Assembly: GCF_000002235.5 (NCBI RefSeq)
Contig: NW_022145547.1
Coordinates: forward strand, 1,298,001 to 1,362,000
Source of the DNA: Strongylocentrotus purpuratus
Taxonomy: Eukaryota; Echinodermata; Echinoidea; Camarodonta; Strongylocentrotidae
Reading direction: 5' to 3'
Length of the DNA stretch: 64,000 nucleotides
Both the position numbers and the translations under genes were made by a program. The notes beneath the pieces were generated by a model. That model had not been told where the DNA came from. It ran no database searches and saw only the letters and a list, made by a program, of their open reading frames with translations. Positions 1 through 10,975 of this stretch are shown here, in pieces (position 1 is the stretch's first letter; every line of letters begins with the position of its first letter).

Positions 1-1416
1 AGACTGCAACTGTCAAGGTCCTAAATGACCTACTTCTAGCTGTAGATAAGGGTAATGAAGCTGTCCTCATCTTGCTTGATTACACTGCCGCATTTGACAC
101 TATCAACCACGACCTGTTACTCCATCGCTTAGAGAACGACTTCTCCATCACCGGCACCGTACTTCAATGGATTCGCTCCTATCTCATGCACCGAACTCAG
201 AAGGTGATCATCAATGACACCAACTCGGAATCATTTCCCCTCATCTGCGGCGTTCCTCAGGGTTCCGTGGTCGGCCCCCTCCTGTTTATTCTTTACACCA
301 GCCCTCTCTCAAATGTTATTAACCTTCATCAGAATATTCAACACACTATGTATGCAGACGACACCCAGATTTATGTAACTCTTCACCCAAACAGCAGGAC
401 AGTAGCCGCGAACAAACTCACCAGTTGCCTCAATGAAATCAAAACCTGGTCTTTTCAAAACTGTCTCTGCCTTAATGATTCAAAATCTGAAATGATTCAT
501 ATTACTTCTAAATTTCGGAACTCAGACCCCTTTCCTGATCTTGTTATGAGTGATGGCTCTCTCAGTTGTTGTGCTTCTGTGCGTGACCTTGGTTTAAATA
601 TTGACAGCAATCTTACTTTCAAACAACACATTAGTAATATTTGTAAGTCTGCTTCCTTTGGTATATATAAGATCAGTAGAATCAGGAGGCTACTTGACCG
701 ACCCACAACTTCAAAATTAGTCCATGCTTTTGTCTCGACCCATATCGATTACTGTAATTCTTCTCTTTCTGGCCTCCCTCAGTCACATCTAGTCCCACTT
801 CAAAGGGTACAGAATAGCGCTGCTCGGCTTGTGACTCTCTCGCGTAAATCAGAGCACATAACTCCAATATTGAACTCACTACATTGGCTTAAAATTCACC
901 ACCGCATATCCTTCAAAATTCTTCTCCTGTGCTACAAAGCTATCAATGGCTTAGCCCCCTCTTACCTTTCCGATCTCATATCCTTACGTTCCCGTACGTC
1001 GTCACGAACACTTCGTTCATCTTCCACATTACTGTTAACACCTGGACCCCGCACTAACACCCGGTATGGTGACCGCGCCTTTTCAGTTATTGCCCCCGCT
1101 CTCTGGAACAAACTGCCCGCCTTTATTCACTGCGCCCCCTCTGTATCTCAATTCAAATCTCTACTCAAAACCTATCTTTTCAAATTGTAAATTGCAGTTG
1201 TGCGTCGGTCAATGGAGGTGCGCACCATAATTATTTGTCTTTATTTAGTTGATTGCCACTGTTTTTCTTACCTTATCTATGTTACTTTTGTATTTTTGCT
1301 TTTTCTTCTAATTTAATTCTACGGGTTATAGTCTTCTCTTAATCAGAACACTGTGCGCTTAGAAACATCAGTATTAAGCGCCTAATAAATGTTATGTATT
1401 ATTATTATTATTATTG
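1..1416 (+). mobile_element. LINE (CR1/L2-like), 5' part outside window
   Basis: The 3' part of a non-LTR retrotransposon: a reverse transcriptase reading frame to position 1190, then about 190 bases of AT-rich 3' untranslated sequence ending in AAGCGCCTAATAAATG and an (ATT)n tail at about 1397-1415. A short trinucleotide tail preceded by a GCGC-containing hairpin-like end is common in CR1/L2/Crack-type elements. The 5' part, with the endonuclease, lies before the window. The open frame suggests a fairly recent insertion. Clade assignment is by motif recognition only. Confidence 0.88.
3..1190 (+). CDS. LINE ORF2 reverse transcriptase, C-terminal part (partial)
   Basis: Reverse transcriptase of a non-LTR retrotransposon, which copies its RNA into DNA at the target site. 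The frame is open from the first bases of the window, so the usual ATG is not here; 395 codons are present. Visible motifs, counted from codon 72: block A DYTAAFDTINHD (3-14, with the catalytic Asp9), GVPQGSVVGPLLF (60-72), and the catalytic YADD (94-97). After these come LGLNIDSNLTFKQHI of the thumb region and the C-terminal RYGDRAFSVIAPALWNKLP typical of CR1/L2/Jockey-group proteins. No internal stop is seen. The N-terminal endonuclease is outside the window. It is a mobile-element gene, not a host gene. Confidence 0.9.
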   Translation, partial: TATVKVLNDLLLAVDKGNEAVLILLDYTAAFDTINHDLLLHRLENDFSITGTVLQWIRSYLMHRTQKVIINDTNSESFPLICGVPQGSVVGPLLFILYTSPLSNVINLHQNIQHTMYADDTQIYVTLHPNSRTVAANKLTSCLNEIKTWSFQNCLCLNDSKSEMIHITSKFRNSDPFPDLVMSDGSLSCCASVRDLGLNIDSNLTFKQHISNICKSASFGIYKISRIRRLLDRPTTSKLVHAFVSTHIDYCNSSLSGLPQSHLVPLQRVQNSAARLVTLSRKSEHITPILNSLHWLKIHHRISFKILLLCYKAINGLAPSYLSDLISLRSRTSSRTLRSSSTLLLTPGPRTNTRYGDRAFSVIAPALWNKLPAFIHCAPSVSQFKSLLKTYLFKL

Positions 1417-3282
1417 ATATCCTAATGTAGAGACAAAAGACTGGAGGTGTATAGAGTGGAGGAAGTGGTCAGGTAGGATATATTTATCTCAAATTGCAGG
1501 AATGACCAAGGAGCGTCCACAAAGCCTGAGGATACTCCCTAAAAACTCTCTAAAATAGTATGAAAGGGTGGAAGTCTGGACTCTGGAGGAGCGATAGCAT
1601 TTACAAATGTTGTTTCTCAAACCATTTGTTATCACTATCTATCTTTATTGTTCTCTTGTTTATTTAATGTTCTGTAAATCACTTAATGGTATATGTTACC
1701 CCATCACCTACGGGAACTTTTTTAAATTCCTGTATAAAGGCTATGTGGATAAGAGAATTAGGTAGGTAACAGGGGAAGTACTGTGCAAATGTTAACTGTT
1801 ATTCTTATATTTATATATTTTGCTGGAACCAACACTCCAAAGTTTGCGTCCAGCACGTTAAAGTGTTAGATTGACCACTTTGGAAAAACTGCCACTCCTT
1901 GCCCTCTGTCAAATGTTGGTTATAACACGTTTTGAGACTACGGTGTGCTGTGCATCAAGCTTGGAATTGTGCACTGGTAGAACGCTATGCCAACTGCTTT
2001 GTAAGAGAGCTATACGTTGGCTTCTCTTTTGGTCGTCATCGGTTAGACGGAGGAGTCGAGCGAAGAGAATGGAGGGGTACGATTGATCATGCCATGTGTA
2101 CTGCCACTCCTTTGTAGTTTGATCTTTTTTGTGGTGGTTTTGTGATGAAGAAAGGGTGCTTTTCGATTTGTCATCTTTAGCTCGGGGACAATAACATATT
2201 TCATTCTTACCAGAGGGTAATGATGGTAGTAACTAATCCACAATAACGCCATTGGATGCGTCAAATCAAGCAGAAACAGATTAAAAGTTGATTTTTACCT
2301 CGTTCCCAACCTGTTCAGACAGGTAATTTCAACATTCGGATAACTCTGGAGTCTGGAATAGTGGAGCGTAACAACACGTTTCTCTTTTGATCAATTCATT
2401 CTGTTGTTGTTAATGGTCAATGGTAAAGACCCCTGTCGGAAGTGAAAAATGAAATTGATGAATTATATATCAACGGAAAGCTCCAGATATTCCAATAATA
2501 TCAATTATATGCTATTTTATTCCTTTATATTTGTATTCTACTTTCATTCAGCTTGCCATTGATATAAACTTAAAGTTGCATTCTCATCGGTTAGGGTCTT
2601 TAAAACATTGTATGAAAATGAAACGTACAGATGTACATGTACATGTAGGTGTATTGTACTGGAACGTGTTACCATACAAAGTTTTGGAAAACTTTTTGTG
2701 AACTCGGTAAAGAATAAGGTTTACTTTCCATGTACAGAATGCATGATTTACCCTTTCACCTCTACAATCGTTTTCTAGTGTTTCTTTATCTAATATTTCT
2801 GTATACACTGTACAGTGTTTTTTCTTGTGTGAAAGGACCTGTATTTTCCTGACAGCATTTAGCAAAGAAAGATGCATGTTTGGTGATATTAGATTACGGT
2901 GATGATCAGGTCTGATAGATGTGTAATCTACTGAGAAGGACAATTTTTCACTATATCCAATTAATATTGAAAGCATTGATTGATCATGTTTTATTGCGAT
3001 ATGGGTCATTGAACAGAACTTCGAAGCAACATGGAGGCCTAGGGGGTCTTTTTTAACCAAAATCTTCTGTGTATGTTAAATGATACATGATACATGGCTG
3101 AGATGGTATCTAAGCTGTGTCACTTTCCTATTATTCCACCAGCTTCTATGAGGGAAGATGGGTTTAAAATCTATTCTAAAAGCAACTTCTGACCTTGCCA
3201 AGGCACCTGAACTTGTAATTTTTTATGATCAATCCATTTAAAAAGTATTTATAGTGACCCATTTAAAGAGAAGGCAATCAAG
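1417..3282. other. No gene recognised
   Basis: AT-rich sequence. Short open frames (for example a 158-codon minus-strand frame at 2584-3060) show no motif, splice context or compositional sign of coding. A TACATGTA-rich run lies near 2632-2650. Probably intron or intergenic DNA. Confidence 0.5.
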
Positions 3283-3570
3283 GAAGAGATAGAGAGAGAG
3301 AGAAGAGTGAGAGAGACAGAGACAGACACAGACAGACACAGACAGAGGCAGAGAGAAGAGGGTTGGTGATTTTGAACTTATACAATTGCAATAAAGTCTG
3401 CACCATTAGCATTACTTGTGATACAATTTAGACAGGAATGGACTTGAACAAATGAATCCTATTGGGTTCTAAATGTGTACATGAAAGAGAGAGAAAAGTA
3501 AATAAGTGAGATATAGAGAGAGAGAGAGAGAGAGATGGAGAGAAAGAGAGAAAGAGAGAGTAGCAAGAAA
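3283..3570 (+). repeat. (GA)n / (GACA)n purine-rich microsatellite blocks
   Basis: Two purine-rich blocks (about 3283-3362 and 3485-3560) of GAGA with GACA variants, separated by ordinary sequence. GA is on the plus strand. Confidence 0.85.
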
Positions 3571-3850
3571 CAAGCAGTGTACAGTAGTTACACATTGGTA
3601 GACTTGCAATAGATGATATTTAATTCATGTTGATACAAGGAGTGATGCTGTTTTCGAGGGAACAGGCGGGCGGCATGCTGTTCAGGTCCATTGTCAGGTC
3701 TGCGGTCTCTATATTTTCAGACTGTATCAGCTGTAGTGTGAACAATGAAACCTCAAGTTCTTTGTCAGGAACAATCTAGTGGGTCTTAATAATAGTCTGT
3801 TCAGACTCTAGCAAATTTTATACAAAACTTGTTTAAAGGAACATTATTAA

Positions 3851-4253
3851 AGAGAAGGTTGAGTTCTGGGAAGAGGTAAAAAATAATTTGTGAGCGTTAT
3901 CATTGTCATTATGCAAGGGTGGAAGAACATCAGATTAAACATGTTCCCTGAAAAGCATGGCTCTTCAAATGCCTTCATATTCTAAATATGACATGAAACA
4001 TCGTAAAAATTGGGGGGGGGGGTAGGTTTTTTTCGCCATGTGCTCGTGTAGTCCCATATACATCATTCTGTGTACAGTGCTTGTAACTTTGCCAAGATTT
4101 GGCCAAATTTCTTTCTTTCTTTCTTTCATTTTGATGATTCCAGAACCTTACAATACACACAAATACTTATATACTAGATGATCAACCTTTTCTGATAGAT
4201 TCCACACCGTTTCTTTCACAATGCAATCACATGACCAGAACTCAACTTTATCT
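3851..4253. mobile_element. TTAA-flanked non-autonomous DNA element, copy 1
   Basis: Flanked by TTAA at 3847-3850 and 4254-4257. The ends are inverted repeats: AGAGAAGGTTGAGTTCTGG on the left, and AGATAAAGTTGAGTTCTGG read inward from the right. The interior right half closely matches the elements at 32704-33087 and, inverted, 10318-10683; a shared block reads GATTCCAGAACCTT. There is no coding capacity. TTAA target duplications suggest piggyBac- or Kolobok-type mobilisation, but the terminal bases do not let me choose. Confidence 0.8.
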
Positions 4254-4257
4254 TTAA

Positions 4258-6602
4258 GCAATCATTTTATAGCCAAAGGGGTGTACAGGGTAGAAAATAG
4301 CATCAGACTAAAACCAGATCTAGATTCTTTATCAAATTTTTGGCTGGAACAGTGCACAGAGACATGTAAATTTTGCTATATGATGTTTCGTTATACAATG
4401 TTTCTTTGTACAAATTTTCAGAGCAGAAAAAGGTAATTTCTTATCATATCGCTTAACGAAAAAATCTGTTAGTCTGAACGCAGAGCTAGTCAGGTCTACA
4501 TCTATTTAATACTCCTTGAACTGTGGAAGGATGCTGAAAAGGCAACCCAATTAATGGATACAAAGGTGCTGTTCCACAGACCCTTCGCCTTGCATCTATC
4601 CGTACAAGCTCCCAATAAAGCGGCAGCAGTTGGTTTTTCAATTTTGGGAAATCAGAAAAGCAGTAATGATGACGCACACACTCCCCCGGTATCATCTTCG
4701 TATCGCTTTTCAATGATATTGCTTATGATGATAGTCTATCACTCAGATGGGATCCGCAAACCATCTCTATCTATCAATAGATTGAGCAATATTTCATGAA
4801 GGAAGAGAAAACAAATGGTAATATATTATACATGTAGAGTCAATTCTTCCAAAGAAACAGAAAGCAAATGATAATGTTTATTAACAGAATCAATCAATAA
4901 TTCAAAATCTTAGAAATTATCATGAAGACATGTTTTCAAGTACATGTACCGGCATTGCTCTTTGAAATTTGATGTATGAAATGGTTTCCTTGTTTTCCTG
5001 GATGATGTCATTGCTATAAAAATATTAAAAGGATGAAGTTTGACCAATAAAGCAATTGGCTAAAGATAAAATCATTTTGAGCAACAGAGAGATAATTTGA
5101 TGTAATGGACTCGCACTTAAACCTTTCAATGCGATGTTGACAACAAAATGATGTCATTGTCAAGGTATCTTTAATGAAATGTCATAATACAGTTGTATTT
5201 TATAAATGGACCTGCATGAACCATCTGACTATTAATCCATTCTTCAAGATGTTTTATTATAGCGTCCATCTCTATTACAAACAAATTGAATGGCTGTATT
5301 CAGAGCAGACAAGACAAGATTTGTTTTTAATGTAAGTAAAGTGAATTTGCTGGCATTGAAAAATTAGTAAATATTTGGATCATTGGATGTTACAGCAGGG
5401 ATTAACATAAAATGTCTCTGGTTAGACTATAAGATGTTCTTGAATTCTCCTGTGTTTCTCACACAATGTTCCCCACATTTGTTTTCTCCATTACGTCTGG
5501 GAAGGAGGGAAACCTTTTGTAAAACCCTGAGCGGAATCCAAGATGTTTCTATCAGAGACCTAAATTGTTACATGGCCAAATCCTCTTGTACTTTCTTTAT
5601 CATTATCCTGGTTTCTTCAGAGAGCTTGACCTTTAAACATAAAGCCATGCATGTTCATTTGAAAGGAAAGGCTGTCGCTGAAAGGATGTATAGCAAATCC
5701 AGAGGGGCTGCAGAAGAAGGGGTGCTGCCCCCTCCCCATCTATTGCATTTATATCTCCCATATGGTGCGTGTAGAAGGTTCTGTGCCCCTCTCCTCATTT
5801 TTTTTGGTAACCTCCTGTAGGCATGTACTTATAATGTTTGGGTGTGTTAAAGGATTTTGCCCCCCCCCCCAACCCCAATCCTACATGTAGGTGCTATTTG
5901 AACATTGCGAACTTGCCTCTTTGAAAGCAATTTTCTCAGTTGAAGTAAAACTTTTTAAGACAGGAATACTTATGATTCATAGGAAAATTGACAAAAAAAG
6001 GGAAAAGCTGTTTTATCTTGAAAAAGGATTCTCAAAGAGTGAAAGAAAAAATGTTGGAGTCCATCTCGAGAGAGTATTTCTATTTTAGGCGAGGAGAAAA
6101 GCGAAAGTGACGCTGTCCCAAGAATGATGATATCCCTATAGACATGGTTGGCATGCCTTGTACCTGTAATTCCAATATGTCATGTCATCCACATGCATCC
6201 AACTGACAGATCTAATACCAAATCTTCAAATGTAGCAGAATATCCCTCTAAGCTGCAACAATTGACAAACAAATCATACATCACAGACAAATTTTCATTC
6301 CGTCAATGTTTTTTTGAGGCGAGTTCCAGTCGTGCAAACTGTGGAATGTGAAATTCTAGCTCGGACGTGAACTCTGGGGAAATTTTGGGGAAGATTTAGT
6401 TGAGCAGCTGACCCAAGGTAAAAGTGCAAGGATGTGAGTGTGATGGGAGATCTCTTTCTTTACCCTTCTTATTCCACTCATCTCCTCCTATTTGTCAACC
6501 GGGAGATGGAAGATGGAATCAACATCCAGGAAAACTAAAAGAAGAGAAAGATCGAGAGCCGGACGAGAAGAGAGAAAGGATGGAAACAGTTAGAGAACAT
6601 TT
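4258..6602. other. No gene recognised
   Basis: AT-rich DNA with a poly-C run near 5862. The 145-codon plus frame at 5383-5820 has no recognisable domain and includes low-complexity stretches; I do not regard it as a gene. Confidence 0.5.
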
Positions 6603-6830
6603 AGCGGAGTAGAGTAACCACAGAGATACAATCTTGAAATTTAAGGAGGCGTGGGATCAATTGTCTTTCTTTCTCATTTCGCTATGTTTTAGAAGCCTAT
6701 TTAGTGGAGAAGAATAACCACAGAGACACTATCTTGAAATTTAAGGAGGCATAGTATCAATTGTCTTTCTTTCTCATTTCAGCTTTTCTGCTGTTGTTCC
6801 ACAATGTTTTAAAAGCTTATTCACTTAAAA
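6603..6830. repeat. Tandem duplication, about 100 bp unit, two copies
   Basis: The unit starting near AGTAACCACAGAGATACA (6613) recurs 100 bases later as AATAACCACAGAGACACT (6713). Both continue with ATCTTGAAATTTAAGGAGGC and a shared TCTTTCTTTCTCATTTC. The second copy carries about 20 extra bases before the shared ATGTTTTAAAAGC-like end. Confidence 0.8.
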
Positions 6831-7011
6831 CTTGAAGTTATTGATTCGCTGCCAATTATCCTGATTAAGTGGCTTAATTATATCTACTCCTGCTGTGTAT
6901 TGATCATGGCCATTGTAGGATGAAATTCTAAAGTGCTTCATTGTGTCTGTGTGAAGTGTGTTGGAGCCTGGAATTCCTGGCTACCCCACTGGGGCGCGGT
7001 GTTGAATTAAT

Positions 7012-7395
7012 ACAATGGTTCAAGCCCAAGTTGGCTTCTCAACACCAAGGTAACTGACCCTGGGTCATTCGTAGGACACCTGTAAAGTAAGAAGTAGTCT
7101 GTGATACAGACTCATCTCCACCTAAGGAGAGAAGGAGGATTGAAGATGGTGCCGGAGGAGAGTGGATTGAGCAGTGGGAGATGAAGGAGGTTAGATACAA
7201 TGGTTCAAGCCCAAGGTGGCTTCTCAAGTCTGGGACATTGGTGGCATCTGTAAATAGTCTGTGATACATACATGTACTCCTCTCCACCTAAGGAGGGGAG
7301 GAGGATTGAAGATGGAGTCAGAGGAGAGTGGAGGGATGGGGAGATGAAGAAGGTTAGCTATCAAGGTTCCATCCCTAGTTAGCTTTTCAACAAAA
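7012..7395. repeat. Tandem duplication, about 185 bp unit, two and a bit copies
   Basis: ACAATGGTTCAAGCCCAAG occurs near 7012 and 7197, followed in both by TAGTCTGTGATACA, CTCCACCTAAGGAG and GGAGGATTGAAGATGG. A degenerate third start (TATCAAGGTTCCATCCC) lies near 7360. The duplicated block is purine-rich and shows no conserved reading frame. Confidence 0.8.
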
Positions 7396-7399
7396 GAGA

Positions 7400-8256
7400 A
7401 GGACAAGATGAGAGAATAGAGCAGAGGAAAGCTAGAAGGGATTTTTTAAAAAAACTCTTTTTTTAATGGCTTTTCATGGAAATGTGGTAAATGAATGTGA
7501 AAAATAAATATGAATAACTAGTACACAAAAGATGAAAATTGCACATTGAAAGAAAAGCAAGTAGGAAGCAAAACACAAAAACCAACTTATGATTGGAAAA
7601 GAGTTTTGGGGACTAGGTCTTTTTGCAAGAACAAACATAACAATTGGAAAGGATGGTGAAAATGAAATGAATAAACATTACAGTATTTGAATTTTTTTTT
7701 AGTCATTATCAAACGTTATTGTTACCTACAGTATTTGGAAAGGTTCCTTTATATGATTATGAATAGCAAAAAGAATTTTATTGCAAGTTGATAACAGTTT
7801 TATATGCTGGTGAAATATATTCAAACTTGTATTGAATCCTTATGAAATTCTCCAGATGTTCTTGACATTTTAACATTTATCAGTTTGCCTCTAGAGTTTT
7901 ACAGAACAGATGAAATAGCCCACGCTGCAAAAGATGCATATCTCAGGTCAAATTAATGGTCCAAGCCATTTTCTTTGACATTTATTTGGCCATAAAAGGC
8001 TCATTATTCACAAATATTGTCATTCGTTTTGGGTCAGGAGTTATTATATAGCCTCTGCCCATTCTTGGTTATATCACCAGGAAAGTTTGATGAAAATGAA
8101 CATATCGAGATGGACAGGAATTTTATCGTCTGTTTTTTTTTGGGGGGGGTGGCTGGTACTGTATTTTGTGTATCTGAGTGTAGGCGAGGTGGGCCGTGGG
8201 GCTCATACAATTTAAGGATTTTTGTTTTGGTTAATAAAAATTTGATAATTATGAAG
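7400..8256. other. No gene recognised
   Basis: AT-rich DNA with short A, T and G runs; nothing coding or structured was seen. Confidence 0.5.
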
Positions 8257-8392
8257 TAAGAGAGAGAGAGAGAGGGGGGGGGGAAGGGAGAGATTGAAAG
8301 AGATCGAAAGAGAAAGAAAGGGAGAGAGAGATAGAGAGATTGAGATCATTAAAGATAGAAAGAGAGAAAGGAAGAGAAGAGAGTAAATGTGA
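8257..8392 (+). repeat. (GA)n purine-rich microsatellite
   Basis: An imperfect GAGAGA/GAAAG tract interrupted by a poly-G run at about 8273-8283; GA is on the plus strand. Confidence 0.85.
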
Positions 8393-9186
8393 ATATCGAT
8401 GGGCAGAGCAATACATTTCCCTTGTAACACCTTGTAATGCGCCCCCCTTTGCCTGTTGAACGTAACCAATGCCTTTCTAGTTTCTGTTCACGTATTGTAG
8501 TGCGCTAAAGAAGGAGCGAAAAATAAATCTGCACACAAGCAAGTAGCATGTACTCTCATCTATCACACTCCGCTCCTCTCTTCGAACCGCTCAATTCCTC
8601 TCGTTCCTTTGATGTTTTCATGTTCCTCTCTGAGGAAAACTACACAACAAATCCTCAAAGTTTGTCAGGTTGATCCCCTTCTCTCGTTCCTACACTCCAA
8701 GTTGTTTTCTTTCACTGTTCGTCACAATGCTATTCAATCATTCCTGACTGGGAAGTTGTTTTTCAAGTCCGTTTGTCGCCTAGAATGCGTTTGAGCAATT
8801 TGTGTAACCAAAATCCCCCAGACAACAAAAACGACAAGTGGGCAGTATGTTGCAAGTTGCAGTCAAACAAGTGTTTGTGGTTTACCATTTATGTTTTTGG
8901 ATAACAGGTGTCAATTGTGTGCCAGAATGGATTGTTTATGAAAATGCGATCTGGAGGATTTTTGCCTTGCCCTTATTTTAGATTTCTTTTAAATTCCATT
9001 TTTATGCAGGAGACTTTGTTTAGAGAACAAATTATCTTTTTCCTATCTTCTGCTTTCATATGGAGTATCAAGCATCACTGTCCCTATGTGATTAAACAAA
9101 AATTACTCTCATCTTCTGACTTTATATATCACAGTGATCAAATGCTTCTCAAATTCAAGGGATGAATTTGTACAGGTGTATCATAC

Positions 9187-9330
9187 TACACCTGGATGGA
9201 GAGTGACAATTTCTACTGCAATGCCTGGACAAAGGGTGTTAACACCAATGGAATCAAACCCAAGACATGACAGAAGTCTGAAAGTCAAAATTTTGGATAA
9301 TTAAATTAACTGCCAACTACTTGCAAAGCA
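9187..9330 (-). mobile_element. tRNA-derived SINE fragment
   Basis: It shares ACACCTGG(A/G)TGGAGAGTG and an inverted B-box-like AATCAAACCC with the better preserved element at 51024-51376, in the same order and orientation. It looks like an older fragment of that family; the boundaries are approximate. Confidence 0.5.
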
Positions 9331-10081
9331 GTATTCTTACTGAGACAACAATGATAATCACTTTTAATAAATCTAGGATAATTTGAAAGTGTTGCCATCT
9401 AACTTTCTAATTTTGTGTGTATAAATGCAGTCTTCTGAATCAGGAAGCAAATGTTTTAATTTGAACAGATCCATTGATATATATAGTTTGATAAGTTTAT
9501 TCTAAATCTGACTGATCACCTGAGTATACATCATGTCAAATACTAGTTCAGCTGCCATGCTTTATTTAAAAACCACTATTGATGTCATCGTAAATTTTGC
9601 CGACATTCCACCTTGCATTCCCATGCTAACTCCGCAATTGAATTCATCCTGCCTGGTATAGCCTGGTTCTCCATCTAAAGGAGGCGCTGCATGGTAGGTG
9701 ATCAAAGTACATGTATCAGGATTTTCAAAAGGGTCGTGATTGCCCCCATACTGCCCCTTGGAGCAGACAGGGCTAAGCCACCCCCTCCTATTCATGAACT
9801 TCATGTCAAACATAAGCTCTTTGAATTTTCACTTTATTGTGCTGTTGAATGACATGGTGAGCTTCAGGATTACGACTGTAATTTGATGCCAGTATGCATC
9901 TTTAGCTGGATGTGGGAACAAAATAATTGCCAACTTGGACGAAGAACCGAAACAGGAGCAACATAAAATGTATTTGCTATGAACCTCTTATAATGGGCTT
10001 CTCTGCATGTTTATTTTCTTACACGAATCATGTGTAAAACAGATCATTGAATATTGGTTGAGTTTCACATGAAATTCAGAC
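9331..10081. other. No gene recognised
   Basis: AT-rich sequence without a recognisable gene or repeat. Confidence 0.45.
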
Positions 10082-10185
10082 ATATCGTCCTTGTTTTCAC
10101 GAAGTGACGGTAGTGAGGAAAATCGTCACGCAAAGTGAATGCAATTTTTTTCACTACCGTCACTTCGTGAAAACAGCGAGGATAT
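10082..10185. mobile_element. 104 bp hairpin element (short MITE)
   Basis: Nearly the whole element is an inverted repeat. TTTTCACGAAGTGACGGTAG on the left is matched exactly by its complement on the right, and the outer ends are ATATCGTCCTTG and ATATCCTCGCTG read inward. The end pattern ATATCGTC..GTTTTCACGAA is shared with the 696 bp element at 42040-42735, so it is likely a shorter relative mobilised by the same transposase. Confidence 0.8.
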
Positions 10186-10317
10186 TATGAATCGGCATTT
10201 CTCTCTATACAATCAGTTGAACATTACAGGAAGACAGATTTACAGGAAGAGAAAAAAAAACAAGTAAAAAGGGAGAGATACATGTATAAACAAAGAGACA
10301 CCAAAAAAGTATGTTAA

Positions 10318-10683
10318 AGGTAAAGACCAGTTATGGTCATGCGATTGCATTGTGAAAGAAACATTGTGGAATCGATCACAAAAGGTTGATCATCTAGCAT
10401 CTAGCATCTGCAAGGTTCTGGAATCATCAAAATGATAAGAAATTGGGCCCATTCTTCGTAAAGTTACAAGCACTATACACAGAAAGATGTATATGGGACT
10501 ACCCTATATCTCTCACAGACCATGAGAGAAACAAATTTACCAAATATATGAATTAGCAGGCGGTTTCCCGGCAAATTTTTTATCATCATGTATTAGTCAA
10601 AACATATTCTTTCACATGATTGGTAATGAGAGCTTCCATTTCATTTTTTGAAATTGGGGCGTTTCCAATACTGGTCTTTACCT
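10318..10683. mobile_element. TTAA-flanked non-autonomous DNA element, copy 2
   Basis: Flanked by TTAA (10314-10317 and 10684-10687). The ends are AGGTAAAGACCAGTTATGG and, read inward from the right, AGGTAAAGACCAGTATTGG. The interior is the reverse complement of parts of copies at 3851 and 32704 (GTTCTGGAATCATCAAAATG matches their GATTCCAGAAC block). There is no open frame. Confidence 0.82.
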
Positions 10684-10734
10684 TTAAGATGATTCCACAG
10701 ACATAAATTAAGTTAAAAGATGGTGTAGAAGAGT

Positions 10735-10899
10735 AAAGGGAGAAAGAGGAAATGATACAGATAGAGAGGTAGAGGACCTACAGTGCCGTAGATGGAGTGA
10801 GAAAGATAGGAAGATACATAAGGAGAGATAGAAAGAAAGAAACAAGGATAGATGGAAAGAGAAAGTAAGAGAGAGAAACAGTGATAGATAGAGTGAGAG

Positions 10900-10958
<59 letters not shown>

Positions 10959-10970
10959 AAGAAAGGGGGA
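10735..10970 (+). repeat. (GA)n purine-rich microsatellite
   Basis: Imperfect GATA/GAAA leading into a pure (GA)n run around 10903-10948 and a poly-G run. The 132-codon minus-strand open frame here is only the translated CT repeat. Confidence 0.88.
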
Positions 10971-10975
10971 GATGA

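Noticed and set aside
2584-3060. 158-codon minus-strand frame
   Set aside because: No recognisable motif, AT-rich composition like the flanks, no start or splice context.
5383-5820. 145-codon plus-strand frame
   Set aside because: No domain; a chance frame in intron-like DNA.
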